Origin: an uncultured Planctomycetota bacterium
GTDB taxonomy: Bacteria > Planctomycetota > Phycisphaerae > Sedimentisphaerales > Anaerobacaceae
Reading direction: 5' to 3'
Assembly: GCA_903927855.1 (NCBI GenBank)
Contig: CAIYOL010000370.1
Location: forward strand, 1 to 8,122
DNA: 8,122 nt
The notes under the pieces were generated by a model. That model made no database searches and was not told where the DNA came from. It saw only the letters and a list, made by a program, of their open reading frames with translations. Position numbers and translations under genes: made by a program. This document shows, in pieces, positions 1 through 6,576 of this stretch (within the stretch, counting starts at the first letter, position 1; the number at the start of each line of letters is the position of its first letter).

Positions 1-348
1 CACAACCAGTCCATTTCTGTATATTCTGAAATTAATTTCATGTTCAATCCTCGCAAATATTTCTGCCTTTTCAAATTTCGTGATAAGTTTATATATTCCT
101 GTCTTCAATAAATCATATATAAGCCCACTCAGAATGGTACTACCAAGAAAAATAACAATCTGCATTGGGCTTGGCACAATTAATGGGGAAAGGGAGTGTA
201 CGTCATATGAGCCAACGGATATATTTAGACCACTGAAACAATCCTGCACTTCTTTTTTATATTGGCTGTACTTTCCACTGATGTGGATAGGGATAGGGTC
301 TGAGGACTTGGCAACTTCTCTCGATATTGTTTGTTTCCGGTTATTCAC
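1..348 (-). CDS. Partial unidentified ORF translationally coupled to hsdM (N-terminal 116 codons)
   Basis: An uninterrupted reading frame begins with GTG at 348-346 and is still open at the left edge of the window, giving 116 codons and no stop. The GTG sits inside the end of hsdM, so the two genes overlap by 8 nt (GTGAATAA), a typical arrangement for translational coupling. A GGCGGAG sequence lies about 10 nt upstream, and the same GGCGGAG precedes hsdM. The product starts MNNRKQTISREVAK and has a polar first half. A hydrophobic or amphipathic stretch follows at about residues 61-82 (PMQIVIFLGSTILSGLIYDL), then a basic helix and a possible beta strand (NFRIYRNGLVV). I do not recognise the family. 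It does not resemble the start of HsdS or HsdR. The hydrophobic stretch could be a membrane helix or a buried core helix. It is probably an accessory gene of the restriction-modification operon. The region is AT-rich (about 37% G+C). Confidence 0.68.
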   Translation of the reverse strand, partial: MNNRKQTISREVAKSSDPIPIHISGKYSQYKKEVQDCFSGLNISVGSYDVHSLSPLIVPSPMQIVIFLGSTILSGLIYDLLKTGIYKLITKFEKAEIFARIEHEINFRIYRNGLVV

Positions 349-1900
349 TATATCCCAACTCCGCCAGATTCTTCTTTATCGCCTTATTTAGCTTGCTTTC
401 TTCCTCAAACTGACCCGCAAGTTCTGCGGTTAATTTTTCCATTTTGTCTTCAAAGGGGATACCGTCATCGACTTCGTCTTTTATCCCGACGAAACGGCCC
501 GGCGTTAAGACAAAATTATGCTTCTGGATTTCCGCTAAGGCGGATGATTTACAGAAGCCTTTTATATCTTTGTATTTTCCGCCCTTTGTCCGCCAGTTGT
601 GATAGGTCTCTGCAATCCTGGCAATATCATCTTCGGAAAATTCGCGGTGTGTACGGTCTCTCATAAAGCCGACTTCGCCTGCATCTATGAAAAGGATTTC
701 TCCGCTTCGCTTTCTGTCGCCGTTACCTATTCGCTTACGTGATATAAACCAAAGACAGGCGGAAATTCCCGTATTATAAAATAATTGCTTGGGCAGACCT
801 ACGATACAATCGACAAGGTCGTTTTCAATAAATTGTTTTCTTATTACGTCTTCATTACTTGCCTGAGAAGATAAAGAACCATTTGCAAGGACACAGGCCA
901 TAATCCCTTTGGGCGATAAATGATAAATCATATGCTGAAGCCATGCGTAATTGGCGTTACCTGCCGGGGGGATTCCGTATTTCCAGCGGGGGTCTTTAGT
1001 TAATAATTCACCCGACCAGTCGCTATCGTTAAAGGGAGGATTGGCAAGGATAAAATCGGCCTTTAGGTCCTTATGAGCATCGTTAAGAAAAGAGCCCTCG
1101 TTATTCCAAATTACCTGTGAACCGTCTATTTGCCGAATAGCAAGGTTCATCCGGCAAAGACGATAAGTTGTCTGGTTGGATTCCTGACCATAGATTGAAA
1201 TATTATTTCTGTTACCCTGATGGCTTTCGACGAACTTTTCACTCATTATAAACATTCCGCCTGAGCCGCAGCAGGGGTCAAAGACACGGCCTCGATATGG
1301 CTCTATCATTTCGACCATAAGGCGAACGATTGATTTGGGAGTATAGAATTGGCCGCCTTTTTTACCTTCTGCGTTGGCGAATTCGCCCAGGAAATATTCA
1401 TAAACCTTGCCTAAAAGGTCTTTGGCTTTGGCTGCTTCATCGCCCAAGGCGATATTACCTATTAAGTCGATGAGTCCTCCCAAAGCGGCTTTATCGAGGT
1501 TTGGCCGGGCATAGGCCGTAGGCAGAATGCCTTTAAGGGACGGATTGGCCTTTTCGATAGCAACCATAGCATCATCAACATCTTTTCCTATGCTGGGTAG
1601 TTTCGCTCTTGCGTGAAGATAGGACCAGCGGGCATAAGGGGGGACGAAAAAGACGTTTTCGGATTTATATTCGTCCACGTCTTCGGGGTCTGCGCCTTTG
1701 TATTCGCCCTCTCCTTTGATGAGCTTATTATGAAGTGTCTCGAATGAATCAGATATGTATTTGAGGAATATAAGGCCAAGGACGATATGCTTATATTCTG
1801 CGGCGTCGATATTCTTTCGCAGTTTATCCGCCGCCAGCCACAGGGTTTGTTCGAGGCCATTAGTTGCACCATTATTTTTAGCCGATTTGCCTTTAGCCAT
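341..1900 (-). CDS. hsdM: Type I restriction-modification system, DNA methyltransferase subunit M
   Basis: HsdM transfers a methyl group from S-adenosylmethionine to N6 of adenine. It works in the cytoplasm as a complex with the specificity subunit HsdS and, for cleavage, with HsdR. The 519-residue length is normal for the family. Residues 16-55 form the helical HsdM N-terminal domain (LEQTLWLAADKLRKNID, then GLIFLKYISDSFE). The conserved GGQFYTP precedes the methyltransferase core at 182-188. Motif I, the cofactor-binding loop, is DPCCGSGGMF at 208-217. The catalytic motif IV is NPPF at 287-290. LTPGRFVG at 465-472 is the usual HsdM C-terminal signature, followed by a charged helical tail (481-515) that probably contacts HsdS. 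The ATG start has GGAG 7 nt upstream. No residue of the core motifs is missing, so the enzyme should be active. hsdS and hsdR are not in the window. Sampled lines are about 42% G+C, lower than in the genes to the right, which suggests transfer. Confidence 0.97.
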   Translation of the reverse strand: MAKGKSAKNNGATNGLEQTLWLAADKLRKNIDAAEYKHIVLGLIFLKYISDSFETLHNKLIKGEGEYKGADPEDVDEYKSENVFFVPPYARWSYLHARAKLPSIGKDVDDAMVAIEKANPSLKGILPTAYARPNLDKAALGGLIDLIGNIALGDEAAKAKDLLGKVYEYFLGEFANAEGKKGGQFYTPKSIVRLMVEMIEPYRGRVFDPCCGSGGMFIMSEKFVESHQGNRNNISIYGQESNQTTYRLCRMNLAIRQIDGSQVIWNNEGSFLNDAHKDLKADFILANPPFNDSDWSGELLTKDPRWKYGIPPAGNANYAWLQHMIYHLSPKGIMACVLANGSLSSQASNEDVIRKQFIENDLVDCIVGLPKQLFYNTGISACLWFISRKRIGNGDRKRSGEILFIDAGEVGFMRDRTHREFSEDDIARIAETYHNWRTKGGKYKDIKGFCKSSALAEIQKHNFVLTPGRFVGIKDEVDDGIPFEDKMEKLTAELAGQFEEESKLNKAIKKNLAELGYSE

Positions 1901-1957
1901 GCAATTTCTCCGCCATTGGTATAAAACCTCGTTTTTTGGGTAAATAGTATTGTGGTT

Positions 1958-1986
1958 ATTGTAAAGAGTCCCCGACAGAAAAGCAA
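1958..1986 (-). promoter_or_regulatory. Possible sigma-70 promoter for hsdM
   Basis: Read on the minus strand, TTGCTT (1986-1981) is separated by 17 nt from TACAAT (1963-1958). The -10 box matches 5 of 6 consensus bases and the -35 box 3 of 6. It would give a leader of about 50 nt before the hsdM ATG. Other AT-rich hexamers nearby (TTTACA, TACTAT) do not pair at a proper distance. This is a prediction from spacing alone. Confidence 0.3.
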
Positions 1987-2020
1987 GTAAGCAACCCCCG
2001 ACTACGACATTCGAGGGCGG
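1986..2020 (+). repeat. Degenerate direct repeat, copy 1
   Basis: The segment opens with AGTAAGCAACCCCC (1986-1999), which differs at one base from AGTAAGCAGCCCCC at 2107-2120. Similarity continues loosely afterwards (TACGACATTCGAGGG here, TAACGACCTTTGGG in copy 2). This copy has lost the perfect stem seen in copy 2. A second short repetition follows at once, TCGAGG at 2011-2016 and 2025-2030. The two copies are 121 nt apart and flank the rightward promoter. Confidence 0.5.
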
Positions 2021-2047
2021 GCAATCGAGGACAGGCGAGGCAGGTCA

Positions 2048-2076
2048 TTTACAAACTTCGATTTATTGTTTATAAT
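2048..2076 (+). promoter_or_regulatory. Strong sigma-70-type promoter for the radical SAM gene
   Basis: TTTACA (2048-2053, 5 of 6 consensus bases) is followed after exactly 17 nt by TATAAT (2071-2076, a perfect -10 box). Transcription would start near 2083, leaving a leader of about 97-106 nt before the coding region. The leader contains the hairpin at 2117-2141. This is the clearest promoter in the window and suggests the radical SAM gene starts its own transcript. Confidence 0.65.
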
Positions 2077-2106
2077 TCTCCGCTTTAGTGTTTATGATTT
2101 GGGTTG

Positions 2107-2141
2107 AGTAAGCAGCCCCCTAACGACCTTTGGGTTAGGGG
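2107..2141 (+). repeat. Direct repeat copy 2 with a perfect 8-bp hairpin in the leader
   Basis: AGTAAGCAGCCCCC (2107-2120) repeats the sequence at 1986. Inside it CCCCTAAC (2117-2124) pairs perfectly with GTTAGGGG (2134-2141) around a 9-nt loop. The hairpin lies about 34 nt downstream of the predicted transcription start and 39 nt before the ATG at 2180. It is followed by ACTAAATAAG and not by a run of T, so it is a poor intrinsic terminator. It might stabilise the mRNA, bind a protein, or simply be one copy of a dispersed palindromic repeat. No known riboswitch core is recognisable. Confidence 0.55.
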
Positions 2142-2179
2142 ACTAAATAAGATGGAAGCGATGTAAAAGCCATAAGAGA

Positions 2180-3685
2180 ATGGATGCTATGCGATTATAT
2201 CTGATAAATCCGTCAAATCCGCTTGTCGGCATCATCAAAGCCAAGGAGAAGCGATGGAAGCGCTACCGCGTGTGGAAACCACTGAGTCTTATGGTTTTGG
2301 CGGGACTGACCGGGCCTGAGTGGGAAATCCGGATAGTTGACGAGAACCTCGGTGTGCCGGACTATCGGGCGATGCCTCGGCCTGACCTCGTGGGCATTAC
2401 CGCTTTTACCTCACAGGCGAACCGCGCTTATGAATTGGCCAGTCATTTCCGGAATCAGGGCGTACCCGTGGTCATGGGCGGCATTCACGCAACAATGTGC
2501 GTAGACGAGGTTATGGAGCGTGTGGATTCGGTCGTTACCGGGGAAGCTGAGAGTGTCTGGGCGCCAATTCTTGAGGACGCCCTGCGAGGCAAGCTGAAGC
2601 GCCGGTACGATGGAGGGCTCGCCGAGATAAAAGATGTATCGGCTGCCCGCCATGATTTGCTTTCGAGAGGATATGCCTTCGGAGCCATTCAGACGACGCG
2701 AGGCTGTCCATTGAACTGCAGCTTCTGCAGCGTGACGGCGTTCAACGGGGCCAAGTACCGGCATCGCCCCATTGCGGACGTCGTGCGGGAATTCGAGTTG
2801 ATTCGTGAGAAACGTGTTTTAGTGGTGGACGACAACCTCATCGGCACGAGCGCTGGGCACATCGCCCGTGCCAAGGACCTGTTCCGCGCCCTGGCGAAGG
2901 CGAACCTGCGAAAGAAGTGGATATCGCAGGCCACTATTAACTTTGCCGATGACGAAGAGCTACTGACGCTGGCGGCCAAGGCCGGCTGCAGAGGAGTCTA
3001 CATCGGCTTTGAGTCTCCCTCTCCGGAAGGGCTTGCGGAGGTCGGCAAGAAATTCAACATTCTGAAAGGCCGGGACTTCCGCGCCTCCGTACAACGGATA
3101 CAACGGCACAATATTCTGGTAGCTGGTTCCTTTATCATGGGTTTGGATGTAGACGAAGCCGGCATTGGTAAACGAATCGCCGAGGCAGCCTGTCAGTACG
3201 GTGTGGACAGTCTCAACACGCTGTTTTTGACTCCGTTGCCCGGCACGCAACTATGGGAGCAGATGAAATCGCGGGGGCGCATCGCCCTCGACACGTTCCC
3301 TGAAGACTGGAAATATTACACACTAACTTTCCCTGTAGCCCGGTATAAGCATTTGTCTATGGACGGCATCATAAAAGAGATGGTTTCCTGCGAACACGAC
3401 TTCTATTCCATGCCGCGCATTCTGCGCAGGGTGTGGAGCAACTTGTGGCAATGCCGCGAACCGCTGATTACTCTGGTGGGCAATTTATCATACAGGAACA
3501 ATATCCGGCTGGGCGCTGAGGCATACTCCGAATTCAGGCGTCACTTCGGAAGCAGGCACAATAGTGCGAGGGAGTCCGGACGAGACCTCAACCCAGAGGG
3601 TGGGGCTGCTATGAGGATAGCCGAGGTTTCGAGCGCGCGGAGCGCGGAAGACAGAATTCGGGAGACAAAAAAATTTAAAAGTTAA
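2180..3685 (+). CDS. B12-binding-domain radical SAM protein
   Basis: This is a cytoplasmic enzyme of the cobalamin-dependent radical SAM class, whose members methylate or rearrange unactivated carbons using a [4Fe-4S] cluster, SAM and cobalamin. Residues 4-135 form the Rossmann-like B12-binding domain (MRLYLINP, then VMGGIHATMCVDEVM and DSVVTGEAE). It lacks the DxHxxG motif, as in BchE- and HpnJ-like members. The radical SAM barrel starts with TTRGCPLNCSFC, whose cysteines 176, 180 and 183 form the CxxxCxxC cluster site. GVYIGFES (272-279) and FIMGLDVD (318-325) are further barrel signatures. Residues 375-455 are a C-terminal domain common in this class. The last 45 residues or so are charged and low in complexity and may be a lineage-specific tail. 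Two starts are possible, ATG at 2180 or 2189. AAGAGA at 2174-2179 is better spaced for 2189, giving MRLYLINP. The substrate cannot be deduced, since no pathway neighbour is present. The gene is preceded by its own promoter and convergent with the next gene. Confidence 0.93.
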   Translation: MDAMRLYLINPSNPLVGIIKAKEKRWKRYRVWKPLSLMVLAGLTGPEWEIRIVDENLGVPDYRAMPRPDLVGITAFTSQANRAYELASHFRNQGVPVVMGGIHATMCVDEVMERVDSVVTGEAESVWAPILEDALRGKLKRRYDGGLAEIKDVSAARHDLLSRGYAFGAIQTTRGCPLNCSFCSVTAFNGAKYRHRPIADVVREFELIREKRVLVVDDNLIGTSAGHIARAKDLFRALAKANLRKKWISQATINFADDEELLTLAAKAGCRGVYIGFESPSPEGLAEVGKKFNILKGRDFRASVQRIQRHNILVAGSFIMGLDVDEAGIGKRIAEAACQYGVDSLNTLFLTPLPGTQLWEQMKSRGRIALDTFPEDWKYYTLTFPVARYKHLSMDGIIKEMVSCEHDFYSMPRILRRVWSNLWQCREPLITLVGNLSYRNNIRLGAEAYSEFRRHFGSRHNSARESGRDLNPEGGAAMRIAEVSSARSAEDRIRETKKFKS

Positions 3686-3698
3686 AAGTTGGGGGCTT

Positions 3699-3717
3699 TT
3701 GGATTGCGTTAATCCAA
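3699..3717. terminator. Small inverted repeat between convergent genes, possible weak terminator
   Basis: TTGGATT (3699-3705) pairs with AATCCAA (3711-3717) around a 5-nt loop, exactly where the radical SAM and aminotransferase genes converge. The minus-strand stop codon (3709-3711) lies within it. There is no U tract on either side, so it is not a canonical intrinsic terminator. An A-rich stretch (3667-3687) lies just to its left. Confidence 0.25.
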
Positions 3718-4827
3718 GATTTGCTTCAGCGTTTTGCAGACGAGGGCGATGTCGTCTTTGGAGAGGTTATTGTAGAAGGGCAAGGCGATGGTGCGTTCGG
3801 CGACGGATTCGGTAACGGGGAAGTCGCCTTTTTTGAAGCCGAACTGCTTGGCCATAAACGGCTGAAGATGAACAGGTGAGAAATAGTTAGAGACCTGAAT
3901 GCCTTTGGCCCGCATAGCTTCCAAGATTTTATCACGCTGCTTTTGGGAGAAGTTATCTGCGAGGCGAACGACGAAGACGAACCAGCTAATTGTGCAGCCG
4001 GGGGGTTCTGAGGGGACAATCAATCTATCATCGTCAGCTAACATTTCCTGATACCATTTCGCGACGGCAGCGCGTTTGGCTTTGATTTCATCGATTCGAG
4101 AAAGCTGGACGATGCCGAGGACGCAATTGATGTCACTAACGCGGAAATTATAGCCGAGGCGTTCGTGGCTGAGCCAAGAGCCGCCTTTGTCGCGACCCTG
4201 ATTACGAAGGGAGACGCACATATCGGCCAAGTTGTCATCGTCGGTGAGAATCATACCGCCTTCGCCGGTGGTGATTTGCTTATTGGGATAAAAGGCGAAG
4301 ACGGACATTTTGCCGAAGGTGCCGGCCTTTTTGCCTTTCAACTCGGAGCCGAGGGCTTCACAGCTATCCTCGAGGATGGTGAGGTTGTGTCTTTTGGCGA
4401 TTTTGCAGATTTTGTCGAAGTCGGCGGGGCTGCCGAAGGCCTCGACCGGCATAATGGCTTTGGTATTCTTGGTTACTTTATATTCGATTTTTGCGGGGTC
4501 GATGTTGAGGGTTTTCGGGTCGATATCGACAAAGACGGGTTTTGCGCCTGTCATCATAATGGTATTCGAGGAGGCGATGAAGGTGAAGGGCGGGACAATG
4601 ACTTCGTCGCCGGGGCCGATTCCGAGGGACAAGAGAGATAAAAACAAGCCGCTGGTTCCGCTATTGACGGCGACGGCGTGCTTTCTGCCGATGTATTCGG
4701 CGAAGGCAGATTCAAATTCGGGGACTTTGGGGCCGAGCGAAAGATTGGGGGTGCGAAGGACGTCGCAGACCGCTTTGATTTCTTTTTCGGTGATATCCGG
4801 CCGAGACAAATATACCCGCATAGACAT
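3709..4827 (-). CDS. DegT/DnrJ/EryC1 family PLP-dependent sugar aminotransferase
   Basis: This cytoplasmic enzyme family transfers an amino group, usually from glutamate, to a nucleotide-linked keto-sugar, making precursors such as perosamine or other amino sugars for O-antigen, capsule or glycoprotein glycans. The 372-residue length is typical. VNSGTSGLFLSL (54-65) holds the cofactor phosphate. DEVIVPPFTF (74-83) and GAKPVFVDID (94-103) are family signatures. The aspartate in LEDSCEALGS (D154) should contact the pyridine nitrogen. K183 in FYPNKQITTGEGG is the predicted Schiff-base lysine. R229 in GYNFRVSDI and the C-terminal NYFSPVHLQP complete the pattern. ATG at 4827 has AAAGGA 8 nt upstream, and a second ATG lies two codons in. 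The family also includes glutamine:scyllo-inosose aminotransferases and regulatory members. The sequence reads most like a GDP-perosamine synthase type, but the exact sugar is not certain. It is divergent from the GT-C-like gene, so the two may serve the same surface glycan. Confidence 0.94.
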   Translation of the reverse strand: MSMRVYLSRPDITEKEIKAVCDVLRTPNLSLGPKVPEFESAFAEYIGRKHAVAVNSGTSGLFLSLLSLGIGPGDEVIVPPFTFIASSNTIMMTGAKPVFVDIDPKTLNIDPAKIEYKVTKNTKAIMPVEAFGSPADFDKICKIAKRHNLTILEDSCEALGSELKGKKAGTFGKMSVFAFYPNKQITTGEGGMILTDDDNLADMCVSLRNQGRDKGGSWLSHERLGYNFRVSDINCVLGIVQLSRIDEIKAKRAAVAKWYQEMLADDDRLIVPSEPPGCTISWFVFVVRLADNFSQKQRDKILEAMRAKGIQVSNYFSPVHLQPFMAKQFGFKKGDFPVTESVAERTIALPFYNNLSKDDIALVCKTLKQILD

Positions 4828-4870
4828 AGAAAAATTCCTTTACTAAAGAGCACAAGTGCGTAGAAACCAT

Positions 4871-4898
4871 ATTTTACCGTTTGCGGCTGATAAATCAA
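4871..4898 (-). promoter_or_regulatory. Likely sigma-70 promoter for the aminotransferase gene
   Basis: On the minus strand TTGATT (4898-4893, 4 of 6 consensus bases) is followed after 16 nt by TAAAAT (4876-4871, 5 of 6). Transcription would begin near 4864, leaving a short leader of about 37 nt that carries the AAAGGA ribosome binding site. Confidence 0.42.
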
Positions 4899-4943
4899 AG
4901 CATTTTCCAATACCGGCATCGGCGAAATTGCTTGCGGCCAAAC

Positions 4944-4969
4944 CGGAGAAGCCATAAGATACATCTCCG
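4944..4969 (+). promoter_or_regulatory. Inverted repeat abutting the GT-C-like gene start
   Basis: CGGAGA (4944-4949) and TCTCCG (4964-4969) are perfect complements separated by 14 nt, and the right arm ends one base before the ATG at 4971. The left arm contains the only GGAG in the area. If transcribed, the stem would hide that sequence, so it could act on translation. If read as DNA, it is a possible operator half-site pair. With a stem of only 6 bp it may be chance. Confidence 0.3.
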
Positions 4970-4970
4970 A

Positions 4971-6557
4971 ATGTTAGCCATCAAGCAAACCAAAACGACA
5001 TTAGTCAACATTGCCCCTGATATTGCTTTTTTCGCTTTGCTGATTTTGTTCTGGATTGTGTATGTAGGCCCTATCGTAATCAATGAGCAGCGCCACGGAT
5101 ACGATATATTTCGTGATGCCGGCTCGGCAATCAACATACAAAACGGGCAGTTGTTCGCTGACCCTGCCTATCGCGGCGAGAGCCTGTGGTATCCGCCGCT
5201 TAGCCCGATGATTGCAGCGGGCGTGTCCGAGCTATTCGGTATTACGCCGCTCGACTGCTATCGGCTGTCACAACTGGCGCTCAACTGGATGATACCGGCG
5301 GGGCTGTTCCTTGTGATGCGGCTTCAGTGGGGCAGGCGAGCAGCCATCCTTGGGACGGCAGCGTTACTATTTGCTATGCCGTGGTGGCAGACGGAGGTGC
5401 ATCAAGGTCAGCCATCCATTCACGCGGTCATCCTGGGGTGGGCGGCCGTTGCGCTTTATGCACAGCAACACAAGCGGCAATCGAACCTGTGGGCTTTGGC
5501 GTGCGGAGTCTTCCAGGGAATTTGCTTCTGGCACCATCCATTTATTCCCGCGTTACTTGCCGCCGGCTTTGTGCTACAAACGTCCTGGGAGTGTGCGCGT
5601 GCAGGCAAAGGAGCGTGGTTTTCCGGGGCAGTCGGGCGGACCCTTTTGATAACCAGCCTTACGTTCCTGACAGCGGGCCCAATTCTCTACCAAATGCTGC
5701 ACGGCCCCGTGCTCAACCGCGCAGGGCGTGAATATCTGGCAGGCGAACTGCAAACCGTTCAATTTGCGCTTTTGTACGGAAGTCCATGGCTATGGGCAAC
5801 GGGTTTAGTCGGTCTGGTATATTGTGCTCGACGGGCGGACTTCGGAGGGCGGCTGCTGGTATCGGTTCTGGCGGTAACTATCCTGGGGCAAATGCCGGGA
5901 TATCTGCGATTATACGGAGGAGACTGGGCAAGAGGGATTCCGATATTCGTGCCACACGAGTTCCAGCGGTTTTTTCAATTAGGATGGGCGATTGTCATCG
6001 GCATAGGGACAGATGCAATGTTACTGGCCATAGCGGGGCGAGTGAAATTCCTTCGAGCCAATACATTTTTAGCCGGCTTACTAACATTAGCTGCATGCGT
6101 CATTACAGGCGGGCAGGGACTGGCAGAGGCGAAGATTAATTACCGCCAGTACCTGCACCCATTTCCGAAGCGCCCGCTGCTGCGACAAGCAGACCAGTGG
6201 ATATTCGAGAACACGAACATCAACGACGTTTTCGCCTGCGAGCCAGAACTGGCATTTCGCTGGCTGAATGCGGAGACGGGCAGGAAGGTGTGGATTATGC
6301 CTGAGGGACACAGCAATCCGCGCGTCGACTGGAAGCAGCGAGCGCGCGTGCTTGACGAGCTGGAAAATGCGACGAGCGCCGAAACATTTTGGCAGCTTGC
6401 ACATCAATATGAAATAAATTATTTTGTGCCAACTGCGAAGTGGCTTCCGAAAATTATCGCAGATGAGAACATATATCGTGAGGCGGTCCCGACGTATATT
6501 GAACTGGTTTACGGCAGCCACGGGAGTATGTCTATCTACAAAATAGCTGTAAAGTGA
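4971..6557 (+). CDS. Polytopic membrane protein, GT-C-type glycosyltransferase-like
   Basis: Likely an inner-membrane glycosyltransferase of the GT-C fold (ArnT/PMT-like), which moves a sugar from a polyprenyl-phosphate donor on the outer face of the membrane. Numbering is from the ATG at 4971 (528 residues). The first membrane helix is about residues 14-37. The first outside loop holds acidic residues in GYDIFRDAGSA (D45, D49), where GT-C enzymes keep their catalytic aspartate, then LWYPPLSPMI (72-81), a common GT-C feature. About ten further hydrophobic segments run to residue 382. A soluble C-terminal domain of about 145 residues follows (ADQWIFENTNINDVF, TGRKVWIMP, YEINYFVP). The frame is open back to a TTG at 4881, but that TTG has no ribosome binding site, adds a basic non-membrane stretch and lies inside the opposing promoter. 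I prefer 4971, although its own Shine-Dalgarno is poor. The acceptor and sugar are unknown. The divergent aminotransferase hints at an amino sugar. Confidence 0.75.
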   Translation: MLAIKQTKTTLVNIAPDIAFFALLILFWIVYVGPIVINEQRHGYDIFRDAGSAINIQNGQLFADPAYRGESLWYPPLSPMIAAGVSELFGITPLDCYRLSQLALNWMIPAGLFLVMRLQWGRRAAILGTAALLFAMPWWQTEVHQGQPSIHAVILGWAAVALYAQQHKRQSNLWALACGVFQGICFWHHPFIPALLAAGFVLQTSWECARAGKGAWFSGAVGRTLLITSLTFLTAGPILYQMLHGPVLNRAGREYLAGELQTVQFALLYGSPWLWATGLVGLVYCARRADFGGRLLVSVLAVTILGQMPGYLRLYGGDWARGIPIFVPHEFQRFFQLGWAIVIGIGTDAMLLAIAGRVKFLRANTFLAGLLTLAACVITGGQGLAEAKINYRQYLHPFPKRPLLRQADQWIFENTNINDVFACEPELAFRWLNAETGRKVWIMPEGHSNPRVDWKQRARVLDELENATSAETFWQLAHQYEINYFVPTAKWLPKIIADENIYREAVPTYIELVYGSHGSMSIYKIAVK

Positions 6558-6572
6558 AAGGACGTGAAAGGA
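6554..6572 (+). promoter_or_regulatory. Duplicated ribosome binding site before comM
   Basis: GTGAAAGGA occurs twice, at 6554-6562 and 6564-6572, separated by one base. The second copy places AAAGGA 4 nt before the comM ATG. The first overlaps the TGA stop of the upstream gene. The short gap without a promoter suggests comM is translated from the upstream gene's transcript. Confidence 0.55.
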
Positions 6573-6576
6573 AAAT

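Noticed and set aside
1..348. HsdS specificity subunit as the identity of the gene following hsdM
   Set aside because: HsdS proteins begin with a target recognition domain of another pattern. The 116 visible residues have a hydrophobic helix and no such signature. A real hsdS could still lie further left.
80..391. Plus-strand open frame of 103 codons at the left end
   Set aside because: It lies opposite the minus-strand frame coupled to hsdM, has no ribosome binding site and runs into the end of hsdM. The minus-strand reading is better supported by its start context.
1901..2179. tRNA, CRISPR or attachment site in the longest intergenic region
   Set aside because: There is no cloverleaf and no regularly spaced repeat array. 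The two repeat copies are diverged and only two in number, so neither a CRISPR nor a defined attachment site is supported.
2083..2180. Cobalamin riboswitch upstream of the B12-dependent radical SAM gene
   Set aside because: The leader is too short and has no B12 box-like sequence. Only a simple hairpin is visible.
4165..4846. Two long plus-strand open frames (158 and 178 codons) inside the aminotransferase gene
   Set aside because: They are antisense to a gene with every family motif intact. Their translations are composition-driven shadows without recognisable domains or ribosome binding sites.
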